The translations under genes were made by a program, and so were the position numbers. Shown here in pieces: positions 52,496 to 62,030 of a stretch of DNA of 64,000 nt. Within the stretch, counting starts at the first letter, position 1, and each line of letters opens with the position of its first letter. Location: assembly GCA_016712525.1 (NCBI GenBank), contig JADJQX010000001.1:434001-498000 (forward strand), written 5' to 3'. The notes under the pieces were generated by a model. That model was given only the letters and a program-made list of their open reading frames with translations, was not told the DNA's origin and searched no databases. The stretch comes from Myxococcales bacterium. Its GTDB lineage: Bacteria; Myxococcota_A; Polyangia; Polyangiales; Polyangiaceae.

Positions 52496-54550
52496 CTACT
52501 CGGCCGCGAAGACACGCACCGTGCGTGCCGGCACGGTGACCGTAAACACTCCGGACTCGGGGACCACGACCTCGCCGTGGCTCGAGCTCAAGACGTCGCG
52601 CAGGCCGAGCACCTTGGCGACCGGGAACGTGGCCTCGACGCGCGCGTCGGTCGGGTTCATCAAGAAGACCACCTTGGCGACCCCGAGCACGTCCTCGTGC
52701 ACGGTCACGAAACACGACGACGGGCTCACCGGGTAGGTCGGGAGCTGGCTCACGCGCACGTGCTCCGCCACGATGCGATCGGCCTCGGTCCCGTCCTCGA
52801 GGGACGAGAGCTCGAACCCGGTCGTGTCGAGCGGGGCCGCGAGCGGGCGAAAATGGCCGTCGCGCGTCGGCACTCGGGGACCGAGCGTCACGTGCACGCC
52901 GGACTTACGTGCACTCTGCAACATGTCCACGAGCTCGGGTTTCATGCCCGCGGCGCTCGTGCAGACGACCCACGAGGCCCCGCGCGTCGATTCGACGAGC
53001 GAGTCACCCCCGGCGTAGGCGAACGGGACGCCACGCGCCAAGAGGGCGCGCTCGAACGCGTGCAGGAAGGCCTCGGCCGCGAGGGTCGGCACCTCTCCCG
53101 TGCCGAGATCGTCCTCGAGGCACGACTCGCGGAACCCGATCCCGACCACGTTGAAGAAGGCCGGCGTGACCGGGCCGAACGCGTGGGTCGCGCGCGCGAG
53201 CCGCCGGAGCGCACGAGGGACGACGAGCCTCACGGGCGCCCTGCGACGGAGCTCGTGGAGCTTCATCGCGTCGTAGAGAGACGCGATCTTGCGGTACGTG
53301 TCGGCGAGCTTTCGTGGCACGCCGTGCGCGTCGATCGGGGCGCCGATCCAGCGCTCGCGGTCGACGGCCATGTAGAGGTTCCACCCGCGGAGCCCGTACG
53401 CCATGGCCGCGAGCAGCGTGTAGACCGAGTCGTGCTCGTCGAGCGGGGCGAAGATCGGAGGATACCCCGCGCCCATCTCGGCCGCGAACGGCGGGCCACC
53501 GAACCCCTCGACGCGCGTGACGAGCTCGGTCGTGCGACGGAGCAGGGTCATGTGCGCCGCGGGCGTGGCCGGGTGGTAGTAGTCGAGCCCGACGAGGTCG
53601 ACGACCTTCGAGATCCGGCCCGCGTTGAGCGCCGTCGCCGCCTCGCCCGGGGGCAAATTGTGGGACGTTGGAACGGCAGAAAACCCAGCAGTTTTCGCTA
53701 CTTCGGCAAACCTGGTCATGGCGCTTCCGAGCAGGTGCTCGTGGAACTCCATCCAGTCGATGTGGCGCACGAGCTCGTCGGCCGAGGTGGCGTCGAAGCG
53801 GACGGGCGGCATGACCGCGCTGAACGACGGCGCGAAGTCGAGGTCTTCGCCCCACGCGCGCGCGAGCTCCGCGAGGCTCCCGTACTTGTCCCGGAGAAAC
53901 TGCCGGAACATGCGGATCGCGTCGGGGTGGTAGTCCTGATCGTAGGGTCCGTCGCGGAAGTAGAGCGCGCCCTCGTTGTCGACCTGGAAGAGCACGATCG
54001 GGCCGCGCGGGTACACGAGGTCCGAGAGCTCGCGCCCCACCGCGCGGATCCACTCGGCGGCCTCGTCGTGGAAGGCGTCGCTCGCGTAGCTCGGCACGGG
54101 GAACGCCACGGGCACCATCGGGAGCACGACCGGGTTGCCCTTGGGCGTGCGCGCCTGGCAGTCAGGGTCCCATACGACACGCTCCGGGATCCCGAAGTAC
54201 GTGAGCTCTGCATTGATATGCGGGCCGGGCCGCAAGATGACGAAGAGGCCTCGCTCGTGGGCCATCGTGACGAACGCGCGCACGTCGAGCCGCGGATCGC
54301 GGGCGCCGAAATCGTACTCGTTGCGCCCGAGCTCGTGCACGCCCCACGGGACGTAGATGTCGACGAGGCGCATGCCCATCGCGACGAGCGCGTCGAGCGC
54401 GGGGCCCCACTCCGAGCGCTCGTGGCGAAAGTAGTGCATCGAGCCGGAGACGAGCGGCAAGGTGGCCGAGCGCCCACGGAGCGCGAGCCCGTTCGGGTGG
54501 ACGGTGACGTCGGGAGAGGCAGTGTCGCGGGCGGGTCGTGCGTCGCTCAT
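52496..54550 (-). CDS. Glycoside hydrolase family 35-like beta-galactosidase
   Basis: 684 residues. TIM-barrel landmarks of GH35/42: SGSMHYFRHERSEWGPALDA at ~35, IYVPWGVHELGRNEYDF, LFVILRPGPHINAELTYFG, then the acid/base Glu193 in IVLFQVDNEGALY and the probable nucleophile Glu358 in PPFAAEMGAG. The C-terminal part (~430-680) has a Rossmann-like amidotransferase domain and a beta-sandwich. No signal peptide, so probably cytoplasmic. Linkage and sugar are not predictable. ATG at 54550; 51 bp after the stop of the AmgK-like gene on the same strand. Confidence 0.82.
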   Translation of the reverse strand: MSDARPARDTASPDVTVHPNGLALRGRSATLPLVSGSMHYFRHERSEWGPALDALVAMGMRLVDIYVPWGVHELGRNEYDFGARDPRLDVRAFVTMAHERGLFVILRPGPHINAELTYFGIPERVVWDPDCQARTPKGNPVVLPMVPVAFPVPSYASDAFHDEAAEWIRAVGRELSDLVYPRGPIVLFQVDNEGALYFRDGPYDQDYHPDAIRMFRQFLRDKYGSLAELARAWGEDLDFAPSFSAVMPPVRFDATSADELVRHIDWMEFHEHLLGSAMTRFAEVAKTAGFSAVPTSHNLPPGEAATALNAGRISKVVDLVGLDYYHPATPAAHMTLLRRTTELVTRVEGFGGPPFAAEMGAGYPPIFAPLDEHDSVYTLLAAMAYGLRGWNLYMAVDRERWIGAPIDAHGVPRKLADTYRKIASLYDAMKLHELRRRAPVRLVVPRALRRLARATHAFGPVTPAFFNVVGIGFRESCLEDDLGTGEVPTLAAEAFLHAFERALLARGVPFAYAGGDSLVESTRGASWVVCTSAAGMKPELVDMLQSARKSGVHVTLGPRVPTRDGHFRPLAAPLDTTGFELSSLEDGTEADRIVAEHVRVSQLPTYPVSPSSCFVTVHEDVLGVAKVVFLMNPTDARVEATFPVAKVLGLRDVLSSSHGEVVVPESGVFTVTVPARTVRVFAAE

Positions 54551-54601
54551 CGTACGGAGGTCGGGTTCTTTCGTGCCCGCGCTCGCGGCGGGCGCATGCG
54601 G

Positions 54602-55684
54602 TCACGCGCGGAGCTCGTCGCCCACGACACGCGAGAGGATGGCGTGGAGGGCCGCCATGTCGCGATCGTGAGGGGCGAGGCGCTCCAAGGCCTTGCCCAC
54701 CTTGCCCACCGTGGGGACGACGAACTTGAGGAACGAGGGGTTCTGCTTCTGCCGATCGATGAACACGAAGCGCCCGGCGTCTTTCAGCTTTCGCTGCACG
54801 GTGACGAGGTCGAACTCCATCACCAGCGCCTCGCGGCTCGACGCGTCGAGGCCGGCGCGATCGGCGTAGTCCCCGAGGCGGGCCTCGACGAACGCGCGGT
54901 CGAACGTCTGGTAGCTGTCGTTGAGGAGCGCGACGAGATCGTAGACCCGAGGGCCGAGGAGGGCGTCCTGGAAGTCGAGCCAGACGAGCCCGAACGGCTT
55001 GCCCTTCCGCGAGGGCGAGGCGCGCACCATGAGGTTTCGGGACTGGTAGTCGCGGTGGGTGAACCCCACGGGGAGCCCCGCGATCTTCTTCGCGAGCCCA
55101 TCGGCGATGGAGGCGAACGATGCCGCGTCGTCCGAGAGGAGCGGCTTCTTGCGGGCGTCGAGGCCCCACTCGCGGAAGTGCTCGATCTCCCAGCGCAGGA
55201 GCTCGTAGTCGAACCGGCGGGTGCCGACGATCGAGCCCTCGGGGAGGTCGGCGAGGCTCGCCTGGGCCTCGGCGAGGTCCTGCACCGCACACGTGTAGAT
55301 CGCAGGTTTGTCCCCCGGGACGCGCGACAGGTAGTTGGCGAGCGTGTCTTCCCCCAGGTCCTCGAGGACGAGCCACCCGTGCGACGTGTCCTCGGCGAGC
55401 ACACGCGGCACGTCGACCCCCCGCGCCTCGAGCAGATCCCGCACCTCGAGGAAGGGCCAGCGCTCGGGCAGATGACCGTTGTGCACCTCTTCGGGCGTGG
55501 GCCCGTCGGGCACGAACATGGCGACGGCGCTCTTGCCTCCGCCCGACCTCGGCGTGACCCGGTAGTACTTTCGTGTCGACGCGCCCCCCGTCATGGCGGT
55601 CACTTCGAGCGCGTCACCGGCCTCGGGCCAGACGCCCGCGCAGAGGCGCGTCAAAACCGAAAAGTCGAGCTCCATGGGGGTCAT
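54602..55684 (-). CDS. Aminoglycoside-phosphotransferase-fold sugar kinase (AmgK-like)
   Basis: 360 residues from the ATG at 55684; an ATG at 55675 is possible. Key segments are TGGASTRKYYRVT (nucleotide loop), WLVLEDLGEDTLANYL, the catalytic GFTHRDYQSRNLMV (HxD) and WLDFQDALLGPRVYDLVALLNDSY (metal-binding DxQD). The last two closely follow AmgK, the anomeric N-acetylmuramate/N-acetylglucosamine kinase of cell-wall recycling, more than antibiotic kinases. The usual partner nucleotidyltransferase MurU is not next to it, so the assignment is tentative. Upstream of the GH35 gene on the same strand. Confidence 0.75.
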   Translation of the reverse strand: MTPMELDFSVLTRLCAGVWPEAGDALEVTAMTGGASTRKYYRVTPRSGGGKSAVAMFVPDGPTPEEVHNGHLPERWPFLEVRDLLEARGVDVPRVLAEDTSHGWLVLEDLGEDTLANYLSRVPGDKPAIYTCAVQDLAEAQASLADLPEGSIVGTRRFDYELLRWEIEHFREWGLDARKKPLLSDDAASFASIADGLAKKIAGLPVGFTHRDYQSRNLMVRASPSRKGKPFGLVWLDFQDALLGPRVYDLVALLNDSYQTFDRAFVEARLGDYADRAGLDASSREALVMEFDLVTVQRKLKDAGRFVFIDRQKQNPSFLKFVVPTVGKVGKALERLAPHDRDMAALHAILSRVVGDELRA

Positions 55685-55839
55685 CGTCTTTCGAAAAGGC
55701 GCGGGTTGGCCAGCGTTTTCGCAGGCATTTTCGCCGAGCTCGCCCGAGGGGCCGGCCCCCGGTACCAGGGAGCGCACGAGGCGCGGGCGAAAGGCCGAAC
55801 GGCCCCTCTCGGCCCGGGAAATTCAGGTGAACCGGCCGG

Positions 55840-56778
55840 TCAGTCGAGCACGTTGTCCTTGGCTTTGGCGGGTGGGGGCACGTCCTCGGCGCCGATGCGG
55901 CGCAGGAGGTTTATCTCGATGGTGCGCGAGATCGCGAAGAGCGCGAGGTCGTTCGTGTCGGTGCCGAAGGGTTGCTCGAGCTCGTCGCCGATCGCGTCCA
56001 ACCCGAAGAGCGCGTACGAGATGAACACGACCACGAGCACCGAGGCCCAGCCGAGATCTTGCGCGAGCCCGAACGGCAGCAAGATGCAATACACCGCGAC
56101 GATGCGGTGGAGCAGCACGTTGTACGAGTGAGGGAGCGGGGTCGACTTGATCCGCTCGCACGCCCCCTGGACGTCCGTCATCGAGACGAGGCACTGCTCG
56201 ATGACCGGGGCGTGCATCGGGTGGATGGCGCCGCGTCGACGGAGCCCGGCGATGCGATCGCCGAGCATTCCCAAGATGCCCACCGGCACGTTCTCGTGCT
56301 TCGCGAGGACGGCGAGCTCCTCCTTCGACAGCGCGTCGTCGAGGCCCACGCGCGTGTCCTGGTCGCGGAGGTGGTGGCGGAAGGAGTGCACGTAGGCCAC
56401 CACCATGCGCACGAGGGCCTCGCGCTCGGCCACGATCTCGCGGGCGGTCTCTTCGCTCGAGCCCTCGGGGACGTCGACGAAGGTGGTGAGCTGCCGCGCG
56501 AGGCTGCGCGACGTATTCACGAGCGATCCCCACAACTTACGACCTTCCCAAAACCGGTCGTAGCTGGCGTTGTTCCGGAACCCGAGGAAGATGCCGAGCG
56601 GCACGCCGAGCAGCGTGAACGGCGTGACCTTCAGGTTGAGCCAGGGGAACCTGTGGTAGCCGAGCTCGGCCACGAGCGCGAGCGCCCCCACGACACCGAC
56701 GCGCGACCAGATCTTCGGCAACGTGCGGCCACCGAAGAGAACCTGAGAGATCCACGTTCGCTTGGAGGGTACCCACAT
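55840..56778 (-). CDS. Bestrophin family anion channel (UPF0187)
   Basis: 312 residues, typical for bacterial bestrophins. Two N-terminal membrane helices (VGVVGALALVAELGYHRF and VTPFTLLGVPLGIFLGF), then the family motif FRNNASYDRFWEGRKLWGSLVN, and further helices around LLHRIVAVYCILLPFGLAQ and VLVVVFISYALFGLDAIGDELEQPFG, the last being the signature end of the family. Homologues form pentameric chloride or cation channels in the inner membrane. ATG at 56778. It lies 66 bp downstream of the RND pump gene and may be read from the same operon. Confidence 0.92.
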   Translation of the reverse strand: MWVPSKRTWISQVLFGGRTLPKIWSRVGVVGALALVAELGYHRFPWLNLKVTPFTLLGVPLGIFLGFRNNASYDRFWEGRKLWGSLVNTSRSLARQLTTFVDVPEGSSEETAREIVAEREALVRMVVAYVHSFRHHLRDQDTRVGLDDALSKEELAVLAKHENVPVGILGMLGDRIAGLRRRGAIHPMHAPVIEQCLVSMTDVQGACERIKSTPLPHSYNVLLHRIVAVYCILLPFGLAQDLGWASVLVVVFISYALFGLDAIGDELEQPFGTDTNDLALFAISRTIEINLLRRIGAEDVPPPAKAKDNVLD

Positions 56779-56844
56779 GGGCCCCCGATGCTACGGGGGC
56801 CCGTGCCGAGAGGAAAGGCGAAGCCGCGTGGGCGCGCTCGGCGG

Positions 56845-59800
56845 CTACTCGGCGGGGCTCGGCGGGGCCTCGGCGGGCTTCGGCGTGAGCCCGAAGACCC
56901 TCGCGAAGAAGGCCTTGGCGTTCTCGATCGCGAGGTACACCACCGGCACCACGACGAGCGACAGGATCGTCGAGCTTATGACACCTCCGATGACGGCGAT
57001 CGCCATCGGCGAGCGGAACTCGCTCCCCTCCCCGTTCGACGTGGCCGTGGGGAGCATGCCGAGGATCATGGCCGCCGAGGTCATCAAGATCGGGCGAAGG
57101 CGCTCGGGCCCCGCCTCGAGGATGGCCTGGAGCGGCGGCTCGCCGAGCTCGCGCACACGCACGAGCGCGCGGTCGAGGAGCAAGATGGCGTTCTTGGTGA
57201 CGAGCCCCATGAGCAAGATGATGCCGATCATCGCGCCCATGGCCATGGAGGTCTTGGCGAGGAACAGCGCCACGATGGCCCCCACGAAGGCGAGCGGCAG
57301 CGTGAGCATGATCGTGAGCGGGTGGATGAAGCTCTCGAACTGCGACGCGAGGATGAGATAGATGAAGATGATACCGAGGCCCATGGCGGCGCCCATGGAG
57401 CTGTTCGTCTCGTTCATCTGGCGGATCTGACCGTCGAAGTGGAACGACGCGCCGGGCGGCATTTTCACCTTGGCGAACGCGGCGTTCAGCTCCGGGACGA
57501 GCTCGCCGAGGGACCTGCCCTTGGTCGACGCCCAGATCACGATCTGACGCTCGCGGTCCTCGCGCTCGATGACGCTCGGGCCCTCGCCACGCTCGACGCT
57601 CGCGAGATCTCCGAGGGCGACCGGCCCGACCGGGGTCTGGATGGTGAGGCGGAGCACGTCGTCGACGTTGGCGCGGTCGGTCTGCCGGAGGCGCACACGA
57701 ATGGGCACCTCGTCCTTGCCTTGGCGCATCTTGCCGGCCTCGTCACCCTCGACCGACGCGCGGAGCGCCATGGCGAGCTGAGCGACGGGAACACCCGCGC
57801 GCGCGGCCTTGTCACGGTCGACGCCGACGCGGAGCTCGGGCTGGCCCGGGCTGTATTTGACCTGCAGGTCGGTAATTCCGGGGATGCCCTTCATGGCCGT
57901 CTCGAACTCGTGCGCGAGGGGCGCGAGCTCGTCGTACGTGGCGCCGCGCACCTGCACCATGATGGGCGCCTCGGTGGCCGCGCCTTCGACGAACGGAGGG
58001 TCGGTGACCGTGACCTTGGCGCCCGGCAGCATCGTGTGGGCGATCTCGCGGGCGCGGTCCTTCAGCACCGCGATGCCGACGTCGCGCTCGCTCTTCGGCA
58101 CGGTGAGGATGCGCCACTGCACCTTGTTGACCTCGCCGTTCTTGCCGATCGTCGAGAGCACCGTGCGGAAGCGCTTGTCCTCGAGGATCTTGAGCTCGGG
58201 GGCGAGCGTGACGCGGGCCGTCTCGTCGAGCTTGGTGCCCGCGCCGAGCTCGGCCTCGAGCACGAACTGGCCGCGGTCCTCGGCGTTCACGAACTCGTTG
58301 CCCATGAGGCTCGAGATCGGCCCGATGGAGAAGAGCGCCAAGAACGCGCCCACGCCCACCAGGATTTTGTTTCGAAGGGCGAAGCCGAGGAGCCCACGAT
58401 AGAGGGACTCGATCCCCTCGAAGACCCACAAAAACGGCCGCTTGATGGCCATGAAGCGGTCGACCGCGCCGTGCACGTGGGCCTTCGAGAAGCGGCTCGA
58501 CAGCATCGGGTCGAGCGTGAACGCCACGAAGAGCGAGACGAGCACCGCCGCCGAGATCGTGAGCCCGAACTGGCGGAAGAACTGCCCGACGATGCCCGAC
58601 ATGAACGCGACCGGCACGAACACCGCCACGATGGTGAGCGTGGTCGCGAGCACCGAGAGCGAGATCTCCTTCGTGCCCTCGAGGGCCGCGGTCTTCGGGT
58701 CGACGCCGCGCTCGAGGTGCTTCGAGATGTTCTCGCGCACGACCACCGCGTCGTCGATGAGGAGGCCGATCGCCAGCGAGAGCGCGAGCAGCGTCATCAT
58801 GTTGAGCGTGAAATTCAGCGCGTACATGACGAAGAACGTCGAGACCACGCTCGTCGGCAGCGCGACCGCCGAGATGATCGTGGAGCGTAGGTCGAGCATG
58901 AACACCAAGATGACCAAGATGGCCATGGCGCCGCCGAACAGGATGGCGACCTCGACCTCGTGCGCGTTCTCGCGGATGAACTTCGACTGATCGACGATGA
59001 CGGCGGTCTTCACGCCCGCGGGGAACGTGGCCTCGATCGTCGCGAGCTTCGTCTTGACCGCGTCGGCCACGGCGACGGTGTTCTGTCCCGACTGCTTCAC
59101 GACGTCGAACGAGACGGCCGGCTGCCCGTTCGTGCGGATGCGCGTGCGGAGCTCTTGGTAGCCGTCCTCGACGTTGGCCACGTCGCGGAGGCGCACGCTC
59201 GAGCCGTCCCTCGCCGTCGCCACGATGATCTCGCGGATGGCCTCGACCGTGCGGAGCTCGCCGACGGTGCGCACGCTGATCTCCTTCGTGCCTTCGTCGA
59301 AGTGACCGGCGGGTACGTTGAGATTTTCGGCCTTGAGCTGCTGGAGGATCGCGAGCGGCGAGAGGTGGAGCGCGTCGATCCGAGCCATGTCGAGATCGAC
59401 GTGGACCTCGCGCTCGGCGCCGCCTTGCACGTTGACCGACGCGACGCCGTCGACCTGCTCGAGCGCGGGTTTCACCACGTCGCGCGCGAATTTGGCCGTC
59501 TCGGCGAGGGAGCGCCCGCCGCCCTCGAGGGTGTAGGTGATGACCGGCGCCGCGCCCACGTCGAGGCGCGAGATGATCGGCTCCTTGATCTCGGTCGGGA
59601 GCTTGTAGCGCGACTGGGCCACGCGCTCGCGCACCTCGGTCGATGCCTTCTGGATGTCGACGTCGAGCTTGAAGAGCACGATGACCTGCGACACCCCCTC
59701 GCGGGAGTAGGTCTTCAGGCGATCGATGCCGTTCAAGGACACGATCGCGTCCTCGAGGGGCTTCGTGACGAGCTGCTCGACCTCGCCCGGGGCCGCGCCC

Positions 59801-59955
59801 GGATAAGGCACGGTGACCGAGACGACCGGGAACGAGACGTCCGGGAAGAGGTCCGTCCCGAGGTTTTTGTAGCCCATGATGCCGAGCACCATGAGGGCCA
59901 CCGTGACCATCACGGTGAAGACAGGGCGCTTGATCGCGATCGCGGAAAGGTTCAC
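56845..59955 (-). CDS. RND efflux permease (HAE-1 / AcrB type), TetR-linked
   Basis: 1036 residues. IKRPVFTVMVTVALMVLGIMGY is TM1; TVPYPGAAPGEVEQLVTKPLE and VNVQGGAEREVHVDLD are typical of HAE-1 pumps. The proton-relay pair is in GLLIDDAVVVRENI, and ATTLTIVAVFVPVAFMSGIVGQF follows. This subgroup (short PDVSFPVVSV N-terminal loop) is common in proteobacteria and myxobacteria, often with a TetR gene. It belongs to an operon with the adaptor (35 bp upstream) and TetR. No outer-membrane factor gene is next to it. The other RND pump in this window is of a different subgroup. Confidence 0.92.
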   Translation of the reverse strand: MNLSAIAIKRPVFTVMVTVALMVLGIMGYKNLGTDLFPDVSFPVVSVTVPYPGAAPGEVEQLVTKPLEDAIVSLNGIDRLKTYSREGVSQVIVLFKLDVDIQKASTEVRERVAQSRYKLPTEIKEPIISRLDVGAAPVITYTLEGGGRSLAETAKFARDVVKPALEQVDGVASVNVQGGAEREVHVDLDMARIDALHLSPLAILQQLKAENLNVPAGHFDEGTKEISVRTVGELRTVEAIREIIVATARDGSSVRLRDVANVEDGYQELRTRIRTNGQPAVSFDVVKQSGQNTVAVADAVKTKLATIEATFPAGVKTAVIVDQSKFIRENAHEVEVAILFGGAMAILVILVFMLDLRSTIISAVALPTSVVSTFFVMYALNFTLNMMTLLALSLAIGLLIDDAVVVRENISKHLERGVDPKTAALEGTKEISLSVLATTLTIVAVFVPVAFMSGIVGQFFRQFGLTISAAVLVSLFVAFTLDPMLSSRFSKAHVHGAVDRFMAIKRPFLWVFEGIESLYRGLLGFALRNKILVGVGAFLALFSIGPISSLMGNEFVNAEDRGQFVLEAELGAGTKLDETARVTLAPELKILEDKRFRTVLSTIGKNGEVNKVQWRILTVPKSERDVGIAVLKDRAREIAHTMLPGAKVTVTDPPFVEGAATEAPIMVQVRGATYDELAPLAHEFETAMKGIPGITDLQVKYSPGQPELRVGVDRDKAARAGVPVAQLAMALRASVEGDEAGKMRQGKDEVPIRVRLRQTDRANVDDVLRLTIQTPVGPVALGDLASVERGEGPSVIEREDRERQIVIWASTKGRSLGELVPELNAAFAKVKMPPGASFHFDGQIRQMNETNSSMGAAMGLGIIFIYLILASQFESFIHPLTIMLTLPLAFVGAIVALFLAKTSMAMGAMIGIILLMGLVTKNAILLLDRALVRVRELGEPPLQAILEAGPERLRPILMTSAAMILGMLPTATSNGEGSEFRSPMAIAVIGGVISSTILSLVVVPVVYLAIENAKAFFARVFGLTPKPAEAPPSPAE

Positions 59956-59990
59956 GGAAGGCTCCGTTCTCCGGAAAAACTCGTCGATTT

Positions 59991-61178
59991 CTACTTGGCG
60001 GGCGCCGCGGGCTTCTGGGCCACCTCGAGCGCGTCACCGTCGCGGACGTCGTCCGACGGGGCGAGCACGAGCTTGTCGCCCGCGCCGAGCCCCTGCGTGA
60101 CGATCCAGGAGCCGTCGGTGTCGACCACGTGCACGACCTTGGTGCGCTGGGCCTTGCCGTCGACCAGGCGGACGACCTCGTTCTGAGAGCCGGGGCGGCG
60201 CGCGGCGGCGGGCACGCGGAGGGCGTCCATCTCTTCGGACCCTTCGATGCGGGCGCGCACGAAGCCGTAGCCGAGGAGCGGAGACTTCGGGTCGTTCGGC
60301 ACCTCGATCTCGACCGGCACGCGGCGCGTGGCCTGATCGAGCGAGGGCACCACGGCGATGACCTTGCCGGTCACTTTTCGCCCTTGGTAGGTGATCACGG
60401 CGGGGATGCCGGTGTGCACGAGGGTGGCCTCGTCCTCTCCGACCGAGGCGCTCAGGCGGAATTTGCTCACGTCCTCGACGCGCACGAGCGGCGCGCCGGG
60501 CGCAACGACGCTGCCGATCGCGGTGGGCGCGCGGGTCACGATGCCGTCGAACGGGGCGACGATGGCGTGCATGCCGGCGCCTTGCTGGGCGAGCACGGTG
60601 GTGGCCTTGGCGCCCTCGAGCTGCGCCTTGGCGAGGGCGACCTGTTGGCGCGCGGCCTCGGCCTGCGCCTCGGGGATCGACTTCGACGCGACGAGCGCCT
60701 CGGTGCGCTTCAAGTTGTCCTCGGCGAGGGCGAGGTTCGCTTCGGCCGCCTTGGACTGGGCGACCGCCTGACCGACCTGGGCGCCCGCGCGGGAGCCGTC
60801 GAGCACGGCGAGGACCGAGCCTTGTTTGACCTTGTCGCCCGTGGCGACGTTCAGCTTCACGAGCCGGCCCGACGTCTCGAAGCCGATGTCGGCCTCGCGG
60901 AAGGGGCGGAGCGTACCCGTGAGCTCGACGGCCGGCTTCCAGCGCATGGGGATGGGAGACGTGACCTCGACGGGCACCTTCTTCGCGAGCTCGACGACCT
61001 GCGCCTCGCGCTCGGCGGCCGTGTCCTTCCGTTTGTCGAGGGCCTTCATGACCTTCGATCCCATGAGGCCGGCGAAGGCGACGCCGACCACCAAGCCGAC
61101 CACGACGATCGCTTTGTTGCCCGACTTTCGAGGCTCGGCGCCGACGACCGGGCGCTCGATGGGGTGGTTCGAATCCAT
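59991..61178 (-). CDS. RND efflux periplasmic adaptor subunit (HlyD family), TetR-linked
   Basis: 395 residues. A membrane anchor at ~25-42 (AIVVVGLVVGVAFAGLMG) replaces a cleavable signal. Lipoyl halves are IGFETSGRLVKLNVATGDKVKQG (~98-120) and HAIVAPFDGIVTRAPTAIGSVV (~205-225), with a helical hairpin rich in Ala/Glu between them and a C-terminal beta-barrel and membrane-proximal domain. Predicted to link the pump to a TolC-type channel. ATG at 61178, 13 bp after the TetR stop. Confidence 0.9.
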   Translation of the reverse strand: MDSNHPIERPVVGAEPRKSGNKAIVVVGLVVGVAFAGLMGSKVMKALDKRKDTAAEREAQVVELAKKVPVEVTSPIPMRWKPAVELTGTLRPFREADIGFETSGRLVKLNVATGDKVKQGSVLAVLDGSRAGAQVGQAVAQSKAAEANLALAEDNLKRTEALVASKSIPEAQAEAARQQVALAKAQLEGAKATTVLAQQGAGMHAIVAPFDGIVTRAPTAIGSVVAPGAPLVRVEDVSKFRLSASVGEDEATLVHTGIPAVITYQGRKVTGKVIAVVPSLDQATRRVPVEIEVPNDPKSPLLGYGFVRARIEGSEEMDALRVPAAARRPGSQNEVVRLVDGKAQRTKVVHVVDTDGSWIVTQGLGAGDKLVLAPSDDVRDGDALEVAQKPAAPAK

Positions 61179-61191
61179 GGAGAACTATTCC

Positions 61192-61899
61192 TTATTTCGC
61201 GGAGCGGCGGCGGGGCGCGCGGGCCTTGGGCGTGGGCTCGGAGGGGAGTGGCTCGGGGACGTCGACGTCGGGGAGGAGGATCTGACTGACCCGCTGGTCT
61301 TCCCAGCGAGACGGGTCGGCGGCCAAGCCGATGGAGAACACCCGACGGGCCGCGACGAGCCACTCGCGGAGCGGTGGCTTCTTCTCGCTTTGGAGCATCG
61401 CGTTGGCGAGGGCATCGAACGCGCCTACCGTTAGGGTCGCGACGAGCTCGACGTCCAGGTCCTTTCGGTAGAGCCCTCGGTCGACGAGCGCGACGATCCA
61501 CCGGCGCACCTTGCCCCGGAGCTCCCGATGGAAGGCCTCGAAGAGGTAGGCGTACTGCCCCTGACAGGTGTGCAGGATCGAGAGAAGATCGCGGTTTTGC
61601 CAGAGAAACTCGAAGAGCTGGACGTCCTGCTCGAGCCCGAGCTCCATGAGCGCCTCGGCGCTGTCGGGCAGATCGGCCGGCTCCGCGACCATCCCGTCGC
61701 ACCGGGCCAAGAACGACTCGACCACCTGGAGGAAGGCCTCTTCTTTGCCCTCGAAGTGGAGGTAGAAGGCGCCCTTCGAGCACCCGGCGCGCTTGGCGAT
61801 GTCCTCGACCTTGGCGGCCTCCAGCCCCTTCTTGGCGAAGACCTCCTCGGCGGCGCGGAGGAGCGAGATGCGGGTCGTGGGATCGGCGACGCGGGACAT
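61192..61899 (-). CDS. TetR family transcriptional regulator of the RND operon
   Basis: 235 residues. N-terminal HTH: ISLLRAAEEVFAKKGLEAAKVEDIAKRAGCSKGAFYLHFEGKEEAF (~11-56) is canonical TetR. The ligand domain follows, and a basic tail (ARAPRRRSAK) ends the chain. First gene of the operon TetR-adaptor-pump; a palindrome 8-21 bp before its ATG is a likely operator, so it should repress its own operon until a ligand binds. Divergent from the Clp-like gene. Confidence 0.92.
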   Translation of the reverse strand: MSRVADPTTRISLLRAAEEVFAKKGLEAAKVEDIAKRAGCSKGAFYLHFEGKEEAFLQVVESFLARCDGMVAEPADLPDSAEALMELGLEQDVQLFEFLWQNRDLLSILHTCQGQYAYLFEAFHRELRGKVRRWIVALVDRGLYRKDLDVELVATLTVGAFDALANAMLQSEKKPPLREWLVAARRVFSIGLAADPSRWEDQRVSQILLPDVDVPEPLPSEPTPKARAPRRRSAK

Positions 61900-61906
61900 G
61901 GGTTTC

Positions 61907-61920
61907 TGACCGGTGGGTCA
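61907..61920. promoter_or_regulatory. Probable TetR operator
   Basis: TGACCGGTGGGTCA: inverted arms TGACC/GGTCA around a 4-base centre, directly before the TetR start codon (61899) and followed by an AT-rich TTTATAGAC that could overlap the -10 element. The TGACC...GGTCA pattern is a common TetR-family site. Inferred from position and symmetry. Confidence 0.6.
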
Positions 61921-62030
61921 TTTATAGACACCCAGCCCGGGCTGGCAAGGCGGCCTTTTCGAAATTTTGCGGAAATGCCCGGGGCTCGGCCTCCCCCGAA
62001 CGCCCATTTCTTGGCCCGTCGGGCCGCGTC

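Noticed and set aside
52577..56131. An 1184-residue plus-strand open frame across the glycosidase and kinase genes
   Set aside because: Antisense to two well-supported genes, Arg/Glu/Val-rich and without recognisable motifs.
55972..58890. A 972-residue plus-strand open frame opposite bestrophin and RND genes
   Set aside because: Same reason: stop-poor antisense frame in GC-rich DNA.
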